Source of the DNA: Streptomyces solicavernae
Lineage (GTDB): Bacteria > Actinomycetota > Actinomycetes > Streptomycetales > Streptomycetaceae
Length of the DNA: 64,000 bases
Reading direction: 5' to 3'
Assembly: GCF_029968095.1 (NCBI RefSeq)
Contig: NZ_JASCIR010000002.1
Coordinates: forward strand, 124,001-188,000
Shown here: piece by piece, positions 52,621-61,339 of the stretch
Layout: every line of letters begins with the position of its first letter
How positions within the stretch are numbered: position 1 is the stretch's first letter
The notes under the pieces: generated by a model
What the model saw: only the letters and a program-made list of their open reading frames with translations
What the model was told of the DNA's origin: nothing
The model's database searches: none
Translations under genes and position numbers: made by a program

Positions 52621-54375
52621 CTTCAGGTCGATGGACTCCGCGAGCGCGGTGAGGCCCGCGTCGCCCGGGTGCAGATGGTCGCCGCTGTCGTACGCGGGAA
52701 GGATGCGGGCCGGACGGTCCGGGTCGCGCAGGACGGCGTCGAAGTCCAAAACCGCGTCGTAGGTGCCGCTGGTGCGGATCCAGGTGTTGACGGCCACCCG
52801 CTGGGCGTCGACACCCGGGGCCGAGCAGAGCCTCTCGCCCTCGCAGGGCGCGATCGTCGCGGCGACCACGCGCAGGCCGCGCGCCCGCGCCCGTTCCGCG
52901 ATCTCCTCCAGGCCGGCGATCACCTCACCCGAACTGGCGCCCCACCGCACGTCGTTGATGCCTTCGAAGACGACCACGGTGCGGGCCGAGGTCTGGGCGA
53001 GCACGTCCCGGTCGAGCCGGTGCAGGGCGCTGACGCCGCCGGTGTCGGTGGAGATCCCGTCGCCCGGATAACGGTCCGAGACCACACGGTTCGCCGAGAT
53101 CCCGTGGTTGATCACGCCGTAGTGCGGGATGTCGTCCTGGGCGAGGATCCGGCGGGCGAGCACATCGGGCCAGCGCAGGTTGGCGTTCTGCGTGGACTTC
53201 ACGCCGTCCGTGATGGAGTCGCCGAGCATCACGACGGACCCGGGGCCGCCGCCGACGTCGACGCCGGTGAGGAACGGCCAGGTGGTGATCGTCGAGGTGT
53301 AGGCGCCGGGTGCGCTGTCGCCGCTGTGGTCTCCGGCGGTGCTCAGGTAGGAGCGCTGGATGGCCTGGCTGTGCACGGGCGCCGCCGTGACCGCCCCCGG
53401 CAGGTGGAAGCTCACGAGCAGATTGCTGTCGGCGGGCACGTCGAAGTCGACCGGATCGCTGAACACCTGTGCCCCGGCCGGGATCTCGGCGCCGGACGAG
53501 CCCTTGAACTCCAGCGGTACGGGCGCCTGCCGCGGCTCGGCCCCCGAGCGCTGCACGGCGACCGTGGCGCTGCCGATCCGTACCGGCGTACGCGCGAACG
53601 TGTTGTCGAGCCGGATCCGCACCCGGGGCCCGCCCACGGAGGAGTGCACGACCAGCCGCAGCGTGCGGTCGACCCAGGGCCCGACGGCGGTGTAGCCCGC
53701 GGTGGACGCGGACCAGGTGCCCGTCCAGCCGGTGGCCGCGGGCCGTACGGACAGGGCGAAGACGTGCAGGTCGGGGCCCCGGTCCTCGGGCAGGCGGACC
53801 GCGGCGACCTCGCGGCCGCGGTCGAGGGGGACGGTGACGACGTACAGGCGGGCGGTCTCGGTGCGCTGGCCCTGCGGGGTGTTGATGTGCGGCAGCGCCA
53901 CGGACTTGGTGGCGAGGGGGCCGGAACGCCAGTCGGGGGCGGTGAGGCGGTAGCTGTCGCGAGAGCCGTCGCGGTAGCGCACGGTGCCGGTGCCGCTCGC
54001 GTCGCCGCCGGTGCCCGCGACCAGGAAGGCGAGGGCGTCACCGCGGCCGCGCACGGCCACGGACTGGCCGTCCGCCGTGACGTTGTCGGGCTCGCCGGGC
54101 TGTGTGCGGGGCATCCGCAGGCGGGCCGAGTCGACGCCGACGGTGCGGCCGGGCGTCCAGCCGGCGGCGGTCAGGTCCTGGGCGGAGAGCGAGGCGCCCG
54201 AGCCGTCGAAGTCCGCGGCGGCGGGGCGGTCGTCGCTGCTGACCGCCCGGTTGTCGAAGAGCCGCTCCAGGGGGAGCGGCTTGTGTCTTGGCTCGGCCGC
54301 CGTGGCGTGGGCGACTGGTGCGACTCCGGCAAGGAGTCCAAGGACGACCGTGGTTCCCCAGAAACGTCGGCGCAC
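52606..54375 (-). CDS. Secreted SGNH/GDSL-family hydrolase (esterase/lipase-like)
   Basis: A 589-aa exported enzyme. The signal peptide is VRRRFWGTTVVLGLLAGVAP with an AHATA-type cleavage end. A beta-sandwich of about 330 residues precedes the catalytic SGNH domain, which has block I GDSITDG, block III with GIND (GxND) and the final GDHLHPGD (DxxH), so the Ser-Asp-His triad is complete. I choose the GTG at 54375, well inside the open frame, because GAGGAGGAGGAG ends 7 nt upstream and because the signal peptide then starts at once. Similar Streptomyces proteins are extracellular esterases of unknown natural substrate. Confidence 0.85.
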   Translation of the reverse strand: MRRRFWGTTVVLGLLAGVAPVAHATAAEPRHKPLPLERLFDNRAVSSDDRPAAADFDGSGASLSAQDLTAAGWTPGRTVGVDSARLRMPRTQPGEPDNVTADGQSVAVRGRGDALAFLVAGTGGDASGTGTVRYRDGSRDSYRLTAPDWRSGPLATKSVALPHINTPQGQRTETARLYVVTVPLDRGREVAAVRLPEDRGPDLHVFALSVRPAATGWTGTWSASTAGYTAVGPWVDRTLRLVVHSSVGGPRVRIRLDNTFARTPVRIGSATVAVQRSGAEPRQAPVPLEFKGSSGAEIPAGAQVFSDPVDFDVPADSNLLVSFHLPGAVTAAPVHSQAIQRSYLSTAGDHSGDSAPGAYTSTITTWPFLTGVDVGGGPGSVVMLGDSITDGVKSTQNANLRWPDVLARRILAQDDIPHYGVINHGISANRVVSDRYPGDGISTDTGGVSALHRLDRDVLAQTSARTVVVFEGINDVRWGASSGEVIAGLEEIAERARARGLRVVAATIAPCEGERLCSAPGVDAQRVAVNTWIRTSGTYDAVLDFDAVLRDPDRPARILPAYDSGDHLHPGDAGLTALAESIDLKALAG

Positions 54376-54555
54376 GGGCTGTCTCCTCCTCCTCACCGGG
54401 GGTGAGGACCTCATGACGACAGACGACAGATGCGCCATGAAGCTAAGAAGAGGCCCAAGACCCGTCAATGTCCGGCGTCTGAACTCGCCCTGAATTCAAG
54501 GAAGATGACTAGGTCCGCGTAAACCTCGGGTGCGCCGCCCGGGCCGCGCGCCTGC

Positions 54556-54735
54556 TCAGGCGGCCTCCACGACCTCGTCGCGCACGGCCGTCGCCCACAG
54601 GGTGACCAGGCGGGCGTACTCCCGGCGCTGGTCGTCGGAGAGCCGGCCGTCCGCGCGGCTCCACAGCTTGCGTATCTGTGCGTTGATCTCCGCGGCGGAG
54701 GGCGTGGTGCCATGGCACTCGTCATTGAGGGACAT
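54556..54735 (-). CDS. 59-aa protein behind a DNA-damage-type promoter
   Basis: A very small, highly charged helical protein: after SLNDECHGTTPSAAEINAQI come KLWSRADGRLSDDQRREY and ARLVTLWATAVRDEVVEAA. I recognise no family; it is conserved-looking rather than random, and the codon use fits. It has no ribosome site; a TAGGCT -10 element ends 7 nt before the ATG at 54735, so the message should be leaderless. The promoter is the third PafBC-type motif of the window, which suggests a role in the DNA-damage response. A longer start at 54765 would begin inside the promoter. Confidence 0.65.
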   Translation of the reverse strand: MSLNDECHGTTPSAAEINAQIRKLWSRADGRLSDDQRREYARLVTLWATAVRDEVVEAA

Positions 54736-54742
54736 GGAGTGA

Positions 54743-54765
54743 AGCCTAGGGGCACGGTCTGACAA
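54743..54765 (-). promoter_or_regulatory. PafBC / RecA-NDp type DNA-damage promoter for the 59-aa gene
   Basis: Read leftward: TTGTCAGAC, eight bases, TAGGCT. Core TTGTCAG, 8-nt spacer and TAnnnT match; the last two bases of the GTG segment differ. The -10 is 7 nt before the ATG at 54735, the same distance as in front of xthA. Confidence 0.68.
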
Positions 54766-54936
54766 TCCGCTACCGCCCGGTCACGGAAGGCTTCCCTCCG
54801 CAACATCCGGACGCACAATGGAGGAAGAGCGCCTCTCGTGTCGGGTTCCGGGGCGGCGGGCGGAGGGTGATCTAGTGCTACGGCAAAGTGACAGCCATAC
54901 TTGGGCGAAGCGGGCCGAACCGGCGGAGCGTGGATC

Positions 54937-55377
54937 ATGAAGATGCCTTTCCTGGACAAGTGGCTCGGGCGGCGGACCGACGAGCCGGGCGCCAATCTCG
55001 CGGCGGCGTTCGCGGAAGACCCGGACGGCGTGGCCGCGTTGCTGTCGGAGTGCGAGCTGCTGCGCTCGCAGGCCGCCGTCGCAGGTCTTGAACTGGACGA
55101 CAGCGTCGCCTCGCTGGAGGCTCTGGACCAGCTGACGCCGCGCTGGCGCGACGACCCGGAGATGCTCCCCTGGCTCGGCAACGACGCGGGCCTCTACCTC
55201 GGCACCGTGCTGGTGCGCACCGTCCCGGGCGCCCGGTGGCATGTGTGGCCCGGCGGGCATCCGGTGGTCAGGCTCGCCTCCGGCCGGGAGATCCAGGTCG
55301 TCGAGGCGGGCCTGGAGTGGGCGGTCTCCGGCGCCCCCGAACTCTCCCAGGTGTACGGCGAAGCGGCCGAGGCCTGA
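54937..55377 (+). CDS. DUF6278-like conserved protein
   Basis: A 146-aa soluble protein resembling the DUF6278 family of actinobacteria: PFLDKWLGRRTD at the start, the central LTPRWRDDPEMLPWLGNDAGLYLGTVL and WHVWPGGHPVVRLASGREIQV in the second half, which looks like a small beta-rich domain. No catalytic residues are evident. GGCGGAG precedes the ATG by about 9 nt. A 12-nt direct repeat (CTCTCCCAGGTG) occurs near its end and again just after its stop, where CACCT-N5-AGGTG can form a small hairpin. Confidence 0.72.
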   Translation: MKMPFLDKWLGRRTDEPGANLAAAFAEDPDGVAALLSECELLRSQAAVAGLELDDSVASLEALDQLTPRWRDDPEMLPWLGNDAGLYLGTVLVRTVPGARWHVWPGGHPVVRLASGREIQVVEAGLEWAVSGAPELSQVYGEAAEA

Positions 55378-55505
55378 CAAGACGCCACCTCTCCCAGGTG
55401 CAAATACGGTTAATACCGGCAGGATGCGTGTCGCCTGTTAAGTCCCGTATTGATATGGATAGTTTGCGCGGACTGTCATACAGCGATGAGTGAGTAGGGC
55501 TGGGA

Positions 55506-56249
55506 ATGGCCGTCGATCCGTTGATCGAACTGCGGGACGTCAACAAGTACTACGGGGAGTTGCATGTCCTGCAGGACATCAGTCTCACCGTCGGACGCGG
55601 GGAGGTGGTGGTGGTCATCGGGCCGTCCGGGTCGGGGAAGTCGACCCTGTGCCGGACAATCAACAGGCTGGAGACCATCCAGTCGGGACACATCACCCTG
55701 GACGGGCAGGCGCTGCCCGCGGAGGGCAAGGAACTCGCCAGGCTCCGCGCCGAAGTCGGCATGGTGTTCCAGTCCTTCAACCTCTTCGCGCACAAGACGG
55801 TCAGGCAGAACGTTTCGCTCGCGCAGGTCAAGGTGCGCGGGCGCAAGAAGGACGAGGCGGACCGGCGCTCCGGTGAACTCCTGGAACGCGTCGGTCTCGC
55901 CGCGCACGCCGAGAAGTTCCCGGCGCAGCTCTCCGGCGGCCAGCAGCAGCGCGTGGCGATCGCCCGCGCCCTGGCCATGGACCCGAAGGTGATGCTCTTC
56001 GACGAGCCGACCTCCGCCCTCGACCCGGAGATGATCAACGAAGTCCTGGAAGTCATGCAGCAGTTGGCGCGCGACGGCATGACGATGGTGGTCGTCACGC
56101 ACGAGATGGGCTTCGCCCGCTCCGCCGCCAACCGCGTGGTGTTCATGGCCGACGGCAAGGTCGTCGAGGACCGCACCCCCGAGGACTTCTTCACCGCCCC
56201 GGAGAGCAGCCGGGCCAAGGACTTCCTCTCCAAGATCCTCAAGCACTGA
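55506..56249 (+). CDS. gluA: Glutamate/polar amino acid ABC transporter ATPase GluA
   Basis: A 247-aa ATPase of the polar amino acid transporter family with Walker A GPSGSGKS, signature LSGGQQQ and Walker B VMLFDEP; the family-specific Q-loop segment [14 protein letters not shown] is present. It energises uptake of glutamate through GluC/GluD. It is first of gluA-gluB-gluC-gluD with 15 nt to gluB. The ribosome site is weak (GGGCTGGGA). The 128-nt gap upstream is unusually AT-rich for this genome and should hold the promoter. Confidence 0.93.
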   Translation: MAVDPLIELRDVNKYYGELHVLQDISLTVGRGEVVVVIGPSGSGKSTLCRTINRLETIQSGHITLDGQALPAEGKELARLRAEVGMVFQSFNLFAHKTVRQNVSLAQVKVRGRKKDEADRRSGELLERVGLAAHAEKFPAQLSGGQQQRVAIARALAMDPKVMLFDEPTSALDPEMINEVLEVMQQLARDGMTMVVVTHEMGFARSAANRVVFMADGKVVEDRTPEDFFTAPESSRAKDFLSKILKH

Positions 56250-56264
56250 CGGGGACGTGCACCG

Positions 56265-57224
56265 ATGACACGTACAGCACGCGGCACACGCATGCCCGCG
56301 CGCGGCTCCGCAAGGACGGGCAGGCTCGTCAGGGCCCTCGCCGGGCTCGCGCTCACCGCCCTCGCCGCCACCGCCTGCGGCAAGGACGGCAGCCCGCCGG
56401 TGAAGGGCCCGCGCGCCGAGGACCTGCCCGAGTACCGGATCGCGCGGGGCTTCCAACTGCCCGACTCGCCCACCTGGAAGAAGGCGCAGCGGCGCGGCCG
56501 GCTCGTGGTGGGCGCCAAGGAGGACCAGCCGTACCTGGGGGAGAAGGACCCGGCGAGCGGCGTCTACTCGGGCTTCGACATCGAGATCGCCAAGATGATC
56601 TCGGCGTCGCTCGGCTTCGACCCGAAGACGATCCAGTTCCGGACGATCGCCTCGGCCAACCGCGAGACCGCCCTGCAGAACGGCCAGATCGACTACTACG
56701 TCGGCACCTACACCATCAACGACAACCGCAAGAAGCTCGTCGGCTTCGCCGGCCCGTACTACATGGCGGGCCAGGGCCTGTTGGTGCGCAGCGACGAGGA
56801 GGACATCAAGGGCCCGCAGGACCTGGCCGGCAAGAAGGTCTGCTCGGCGGCCGGCTCCACCCCGTACCAGCGCATCGAGGCGGACTATCCGAAGGCCGAC
56901 CTCGTCGCGTACGACACCTACTCGATCTGTGTCGACAACCTGCTGACGTACCAGGTCGACGCGGTCACCACCGACGACGCGATCCTGCAGGGCTACGCGG
57001 CCAAGCTGCCCGAGGAGATGAAGCTGGTCGGCAAGCCCTTCTCCGAGGAGCCGTACGGGATCGGCGTGCCGCGCAGGGACAACGCGCTGCGGTTCGCCAT
57101 CGACGACGCGCTCGCCCGGCACGAGAAGAACGGCGACTGGAAGAAGGCCTACGACGCGACGCTCGGCCTGTCCGGCGTCCCCGCGCCGAAGCCGCCGCCC
57201 ATCGACCGCTACCCGGCGAGCTGA
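56265..57224 (+). CDS. gluB: Glutamate-binding lipoprotein GluB
   Basis: A 319-aa SBP_bac_3-family receptor. The N-terminus is a signal peptide with twin arginine-rich start and the lipobox LAATAC, so it is a membrane lipoprotein. The mature domain carries the conserved GRLVVGAKEDQPYLGEKDPASGVYSGFDIEIAKMI and the ligand-binding DYYVGTYTIND regions. It delivers glutamate or a related polar amino acid to GluC/GluD. The spacing of 15 nt after gluA and 10 nt before gluC indicates one operon. Confidence 0.92.
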   Translation: MTRTARGTRMPARGSARTGRLVRALAGLALTALAATACGKDGSPPVKGPRAEDLPEYRIARGFQLPDSPTWKKAQRRGRLVVGAKEDQPYLGEKDPASGVYSGFDIEIAKMISASLGFDPKTIQFRTIASANRETALQNGQIDYYVGTYTINDNRKKLVGFAGPYYMAGQGLLVRSDEEDIKGPQDLAGKKVCSAAGSTPYQRIEADYPKADLVAYDTYSICVDNLLTYQVDAVTTDDAILQGYAAKLPEEMKLVGKPFSEEPYGIGVPRRDNALRFAIDDALARHEKNGDWKKAYDATLGLSGVPAPKPPPIDRYPAS

Positions 57225-57234
57225 GGGGGCCGTC

Positions 57235-57879
57235 ATGAACGTACTGACCGACAACTTCTCCACGTACGGCAAAGGGTTCCTCGGCACCGTCGAGCTCACC
57301 GTCTACGCCTCGATCCTGGCGCTCGTGCTCGGGTTCGTGATGGCCTCGTTCCGGGTCGCGCCCGTCGGGTCGTTCCGGGTGTTCGGCACGGTGTGGGTGA
57401 CCGTGCTCCGGAACACCCCGCTGACGCTGCTGTTCTTCGCGGTGCTGCTCGGCCTGCCGCGCTTCGGCCTCGTGCTGCCGTTCAAGGTGTTCGCGGTCCT
57501 CGCCCTCGGCTGCTACACCTCGGCGTTCATCTGCGAGGCGCTGCGCTCCGGCATCAACACGGTGCCCAAGGGCCAGGGCGAGGCGGCGCGCAGTCTCGGG
57601 ATGAGCTTCGGGCAGACGCTCAACAACGTCGTCCTGCCGCAGGCGTTCCGCTCGGTGATCCCGCCGGTGGGCTCCAATCTGATCGCGCTGGCCAAGAACT
57701 CGGCGATCGCGGGGGCGTTCAGCGTCACCGAGCTTCTCGGCACGTACAAGACCCTCAACGAACTGGGCTACAGCATCATCTGGACGTTCGTCTGGATCGC
57801 CCTCGGCTACCTGATCATCACCCTCACCATCAGCGCGTTCTTCAACTTCCTGGAGAAGCGCTGGGGAGTCGCCCGATGA
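57235..57879 (+). CDS. gluC: Glutamate ABC transporter permease GluC
   Basis: A 214-aa HisM/GltJ-type permease with five predicted transmembrane segments; the EAA loop reads EALRSGINTVPKGQGEAARSLGMSFGQTLNNVVLPQAFRSVIPP. It forms the channel with GluD. It starts at an ATG 10 nt after gluB and overlaps gluD by 4 nt (ATGA). Confidence 0.92.
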   Translation: MNVLTDNFSTYGKGFLGTVELTVYASILALVLGFVMASFRVAPVGSFRVFGTVWVTVLRNTPLTLLFFAVLLGLPRFGLVLPFKVFAVLALGCYTSAFICEALRSGINTVPKGQGEAARSLGMSFGQTLNNVVLPQAFRSVIPPVGSNLIALAKNSAIAGAFSVTELLGTYKTLNELGYSIIWTFVWIALGYLIITLTISAFFNFLEKRWGVAR

Positions 57880-58748
57880 CCGCGACCGCGCACGAAGAGT
57901 CCACCGCCCTCTACGACATCCCCGGACCGACCGCCCGCAAGCGGCACTTCGGGTACGGGGTGCTCGCGACGCTTCTGATCCTGGGGCTCGCGGCCTGGAT
58001 CCTCTATCTCCTCTTCGACACCGAGCAGTTCACGGCGGCCAAGTGGACTCCCTTCCAGTACGAGGGAATCCAGGAACTCCTCCTGACCGGGCTCGGCAAC
58101 ACGCTCAAGGCGTTCGCCATGGCCGCCGTGCTCTCCCTTGTGCTCGGCACGGTGCTCGCGGTGGGGCGGCTCTCCGACCACAAGCCGGTGCGCTGGCTCG
58201 CCACCCTGATCGTGGAGTTCTTCCGCGCGATGCCGGTCCTCGTGATGATCTTCTTCGTCTTCGTGGCCCTGAAGGTGCATCCGCTGCCCGCGCTCGTCGC
58301 GGGCCTCACGCTCTACAACGGCTCGGTGCTCGCCGAGGTCTTCCGCTCCGGCATCAACGCCGTGGAACGCGGGCAGCGGGAGGCCGCGTTCGCACTCGGC
58401 ATGCGCAAGACGCAGGTGATGACACATGTGCTCGTGCCGCAGGCGGTACGCGCCATGCTGCCCGCCATCATCAGCCAGCTCGTGGTCGCTCTGAAGGACA
58501 CCTCGCTCGGCTACCTCATCACCTACGAGGAGTTCCTGCACGCGGGGAAACTCATCGCCTCGAATCTCGACTACGATTTGCCGTTCATCCCCGTGGTGAT
58601 GGTGATCTCACCGATCTACATCGGGATGTGCATGCTTCTGTCGTGGTTCGCCACCTGGGTGTCCAAGCGGCAGAGGCGCAGTCCCAAGACGGAGGCCGTG
58701 GACGTAGCCCCGGCCGAACCGGGGACGCTGCTGCCGGGTCCGCAGTAG
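57876..58748 (+). CDS. gluD: Glutamate ABC transporter permease GluD
   Basis: A 290-aa partner permease with five to six membrane segments; the EAA loop is EVFRSGINAVERGQREAAFALGMRKTQVMTHVLVPQAVRAMLPA. It has a longer N-terminus (about 30 hydrophilic residues) and a longer polar C-terminal tail than GluC. It ends the gluABCD operon. No strong hairpin follows; a leftward peptidase remnant begins 45 nt after the stop. Confidence 0.92.
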   Translation: MTATAHEESTALYDIPGPTARKRHFGYGVLATLLILGLAAWILYLLFDTEQFTAAKWTPFQYEGIQELLLTGLGNTLKAFAMAAVLSLVLGTVLAVGRLSDHKPVRWLATLIVEFFRAMPVLVMIFFVFVALKVHPLPALVAGLTLYNGSVLAEVFRSGINAVERGQREAAFALGMRKTQVMTHVLVPQAVRAMLPAIISQLVVALKDTSLGYLITYEEFLHAGKLIASNLDYDLPFIPVVMVISPIYIGMCMLLSWFATWVSKRQRRSPKTEAVDVAPAEPGTLLPGPQ

Positions 58749-58792
58749 CGCTCAGGGCACGGGGCCTGAACCCGCCCGGCAGCAGCCGGAGA

Positions 58793-59035
58793 TCACTGCT
58801 CGCGCAGCGGGACCGACACGTGAGACGGGTCGGCCGCGGGGGAGGAGAAGGTCAGCTGCGCGCCGGCCGGGTTGTGCTCGATGCAGAGCGGGTCGACCGT
58901 GTCGACGACCACGGCGAGGCGATGCCCGGCCGGTACGTCGTAGGCCGTGGAGAACAGCTCCAGGTCCACGCCGAACGGCCGGCCGGGCGCCTTGTCGTGG
59001 AAGGTGCAGGGGGCGTGACCAGACGGCGACCACAG
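58793..59035 (-). pseudogene. C-terminal remnant of a CocE/NonD-type S15 peptidase
   Basis: The leftward frame ends in APGRPFGVDLELFSTAYDVPAGHRLAVVVDTVDPLCIEHNPAGAQLTFSSPAADPSHVSVPLR, the typical beta-sandwich C-terminus of X-Pro dipeptidyl-peptidase/CocE-like hydrolases. Only about 75 residues are recognisable; the catalytic alpha/beta-hydrolase part is missing and no start or ribosome site is visible. It is a dead 3' fragment between gluD and the hydrolase-P450 pair. Confidence 0.7.
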
Positions 59036-59195
59036 GGGTTTGGCGGTTGATCCGGCCACATGCGGGCGGGGGCGCAAGGCGGGCGCAGGCCGCAGCCCGT
59101 GTGCCGCGGCCGTGCCCACTCTGCGCCCTTGCCGGAGGCGGGAGTTGGGGCCAGGTTGGGGAATCCGCACGCCCACCCCCGCGAACGGAGTCGCC

Positions 59196-59969
59196 GTGGC
59201 CGCCGTCCCCCTGCCCCACACCCTGCTCGGATCCGGGCCGCACAAGGTCTTCGCCGTACACGGCTGGCTCGCCGACCGCGACGCCTACGCGGCCGTCCGC
59301 GCCGTCCTCGACCTGGAGTCGTTCACGTACGCCCTCGTGGACCTGCGCGGGTACGGCCAGGCGCGCGAGGAGGCCGGGGCGTACACGACGCGCGAGGGCG
59401 CCGCCGACCTGATCGCGACCGCCGACCGGCTCGGCTGGGACCGGTTCTCGGTGATCGGGCACTCCATGGGAGGCGCGGTCGCACAGCGCGTGGTGGCGGC
59501 GGTCCCGGAGCGCATGCGGCGGCTCGTCGGGGTGTCGCCCGTGCCCGCCGCGGGGGTCGCGCTGCCGCCCGGGCAGTGGGAGCTGTTCGCCTCCGCCGCC
59601 GAGCTCGCGGAGAGCCGCCGTACCATCCTCGACCTCACCACCGGCGGCTTTCGGCCCGCCGCCTGGCTGGACCGTATGGTCGGCCGCTCCATCGAGTGCG
59701 CCGACCCCAAGGCCTTCCGCGCCTGGCTCGACTCCTGGGCGCGCGACGACTTCCACGCCGACGTCGAGGGCAGCACCGTGCCCGCCCTCGCCGTGGTCGG
59801 CGCGCTCGACCCGGCTATCGGCGCGGAGCTGACCCGGCAGACCTGGGGGCGCTGCTTCGTACGGGCCGAGATCGTCGAGCTGGCCGCCGCCGGCCACTAC
59901 GCGATGGACGAGACGCCGCTCGAACTCGTCCGCGTCGTCGAGGACTTCCTGCGCGCGGAGCAGCTGTGA
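59196..59969 (+). CDS. Alpha/beta-fold hydrolase
   Basis: A 257-aa cytosolic hydrolase. The nucleophile elbow GHSMGG, the oxyanion region FAVHGWLADRDA, an acid in ALDPAIGAELT and the histidine in AAAGHYAMDE make a complete triad. The GTG at 59196 with GGAG 5 nt upstream is preferred to a longer frame that would include the sequence of the peptidase remnant region. It overlaps the P450 gene by 4 nt (GTGA), so the pair is cotranslated and probably works on one substrate. Confidence 0.85.
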   Translation: MAAVPLPHTLLGSGPHKVFAVHGWLADRDAYAAVRAVLDLESFTYALVDLRGYGQAREEAGAYTTREGAADLIATADRLGWDRFSVIGHSMGGAVAQRVVAAVPERMRRLVGVSPVPAAGVALPPGQWELFASAAELAESRRTILDLTTGGFRPAAWLDRMVGRSIECADPKAFRAWLDSWARDDFHADVEGSTVPALAVVGALDPAIGAELTRQTWGRCFVRAEIVELAAAGHYAMDETPLELVRVVEDFLRAEQL

Positions 59970-61231
59970 CGGCGGCCCCCGCGCCCGCGCCCGTCCCCGA
60001 CGTCTTCGACCCGCGGCTGCTGCGCGACGGCATCCCGCACACGGCCTACCGGGAACTGCGCGCCCACCACCCGGTGGCCTGGCAGCAGGAGTACGAGGTC
60101 CTGGGCTGGCCCGCCGGGCCGGGGTTCTGGGCCGTGTCCCGCCACGCCGACGTCGTACGGGTCCTCAAGGACCACGCCACGTTCTCCTCGCACCTCGGCG
60201 CCACCCAGATCCGCGACCCCGCCCCCGACGACCTGCCGTTCATCCGCCGCATGATGCTCAACCAGGACCCGCCGGACCACCTCAGGCTGCGGCGGCTGGT
60301 CAGCAGGGCGTTCACCCGGGGGCGGGTCGAGCGGATCGAGGCGAAGGTGCGGGGGCGGGCCCGGCAACTGCTCGCCGCCGCACGGGAGTTCGGCGCGGTG
60401 GTCGACCTGGTGGCGACCGTCACCGACGACTACGCGCTGCTCAACCTCGCCGACCTGCTCGGCGTGCCCAAGGGCGACCGCGGGCTGCTCCTGGAGTGGA
60501 CCGAGCGCGTCATCGGGTACCAGGACCCGGACGAGGCGGCGACGCTGGTGCGCGGGCCCGACGGGCGGCCGGTCGACCCGCGCTCGCCCGCGATGCTGCG
60601 GGAGATGTTCGACTACGCGCAGCGGCTCGCCGCGTACAAGCGGCGCCACCCCAGCGACGACGTGATGACGGCACTCGCGCACGCCACCGACGGCGACGTC
60701 CGGCTGGCCGCGCCCGAGCTGGAGATGTTCTTCTTCCTGCTCACCGTCGCGGGCAACGACACGGTGCGCAGCGCCGCGCCCGGCGGGCTGCTCGCCCTCG
60801 CCGAACACCCCGGTGAGCAGGCCGGGCTGCGCGCGGGCCGGGCCGGACTCGCCCCTGCCGTGGAGGAGTTGCTGCGGTGGCATCCGCCGGTGCTGACGTT
60901 CCGGCGTACGGCGGTACGGGACACGGCGATCGCCGGGCAGGAGGTCCGGGCGGGCGACAAGGTGGTCGTCCTGCACGCCTCCGCCAACCACGACGAGCGG
61001 GCCTTCCCCGACCCGCACCGCCTCGACCTCGGCCGCACGCCCAACCCGCACGTCTCCTTCGGCGAGGGCCCCCACGTCTGCCTCGGCGCGCACTTCGCCC
61101 GGTTGCAGCTGCGGGTGCTGTACGAGGAGGCGCTGCGGTGCTTTCCGGTGCTGGTTCCCGCGGGGCGGCCGCGGCGGCTGGTGTCGAACTTCATCAACGG
61201 GATCAAGGAGTTGCCGGTGCGGATCGCCTGA
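59966..61231 (+). CDS. Cytochrome P450 (CYP124/125-like group)
   Basis: A 421-aa soluble P450. The heme-binding loop is SFGEGPHVCLGAHFARLQL with the Cys thiolate ligand, the helix-K ExxR is EELLRW and the I-helix carries AGNDT rather than AGxET, as in the CYP124/125/142 group that hydroxylates sterols and branched lipids. No ferredoxin gene is adjacent. It is translationally coupled to the upstream hydrolase. The substrate is not determined; a long-chain or terpenoid compound is a guess from the group. A strong terminator hairpin lies 40 nt after the stop. Confidence 0.9.
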   Translation: MTAAPAPAPVPDVFDPRLLRDGIPHTAYRELRAHHPVAWQQEYEVLGWPAGPGFWAVSRHADVVRVLKDHATFSSHLGATQIRDPAPDDLPFIRRMMLNQDPPDHLRLRRLVSRAFTRGRVERIEAKVRGRARQLLAAAREFGAVVDLVATVTDDYALLNLADLLGVPKGDRGLLLEWTERVIGYQDPDEAATLVRGPDGRPVDPRSPAMLREMFDYAQRLAAYKRRHPSDDVMTALAHATDGDVRLAAPELEMFFFLLTVAGNDTVRSAAPGGLLALAEHPGEQAGLRAGRAGLAPAVEELLRWHPPVLTFRRTAVRDTAIAGQEVRAGDKVVVLHASANHDERAFPDPHRLDLGRTPNPHVSFGEGPHVCLGAHFARLQLRVLYEEALRCFPVLVPAGRPRRLVSNFINGIKELPVRIA

Positions 61232-61245
61232 CCGGCGACGGGGCC

Positions 61246-61283
61246 GGGCGGCGCGAGCCCCCTCGGGCGGCGCGAGCCCCCTC
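61246..61283. repeat. Perfect 19-nt tandem direct repeat at the terminator
   Basis: GGGCGGCGCGAGCCCCCTC occurs twice (61246-61264 and 61265-61283). The second copy supplies the left arm of the adjacent terminator hairpin, so the hairpin arm has been duplicated. Confidence 0.9.
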
Positions 61284-61309
61284 GGCCGGGGTGGCCGAGG
61301 GGGCTCGCG
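61271..61309. terminator. 17-bp perfect hairpin terminator
   Basis: CGCGAGCCCCCTCGGCC (61271-61287) and GGCCGAGGGGGCTCGCG (61293-61309) pair perfectly around GGGGT. It lies between two convergent units, the P450 gene (ending 61231) and the small peptide gene (ending 61340), and is suited to stop both. Confidence 0.85.
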
Positions 61310-61339
61310 GGTCAGCACGGGCTCAGCCGTGCCGACCGA

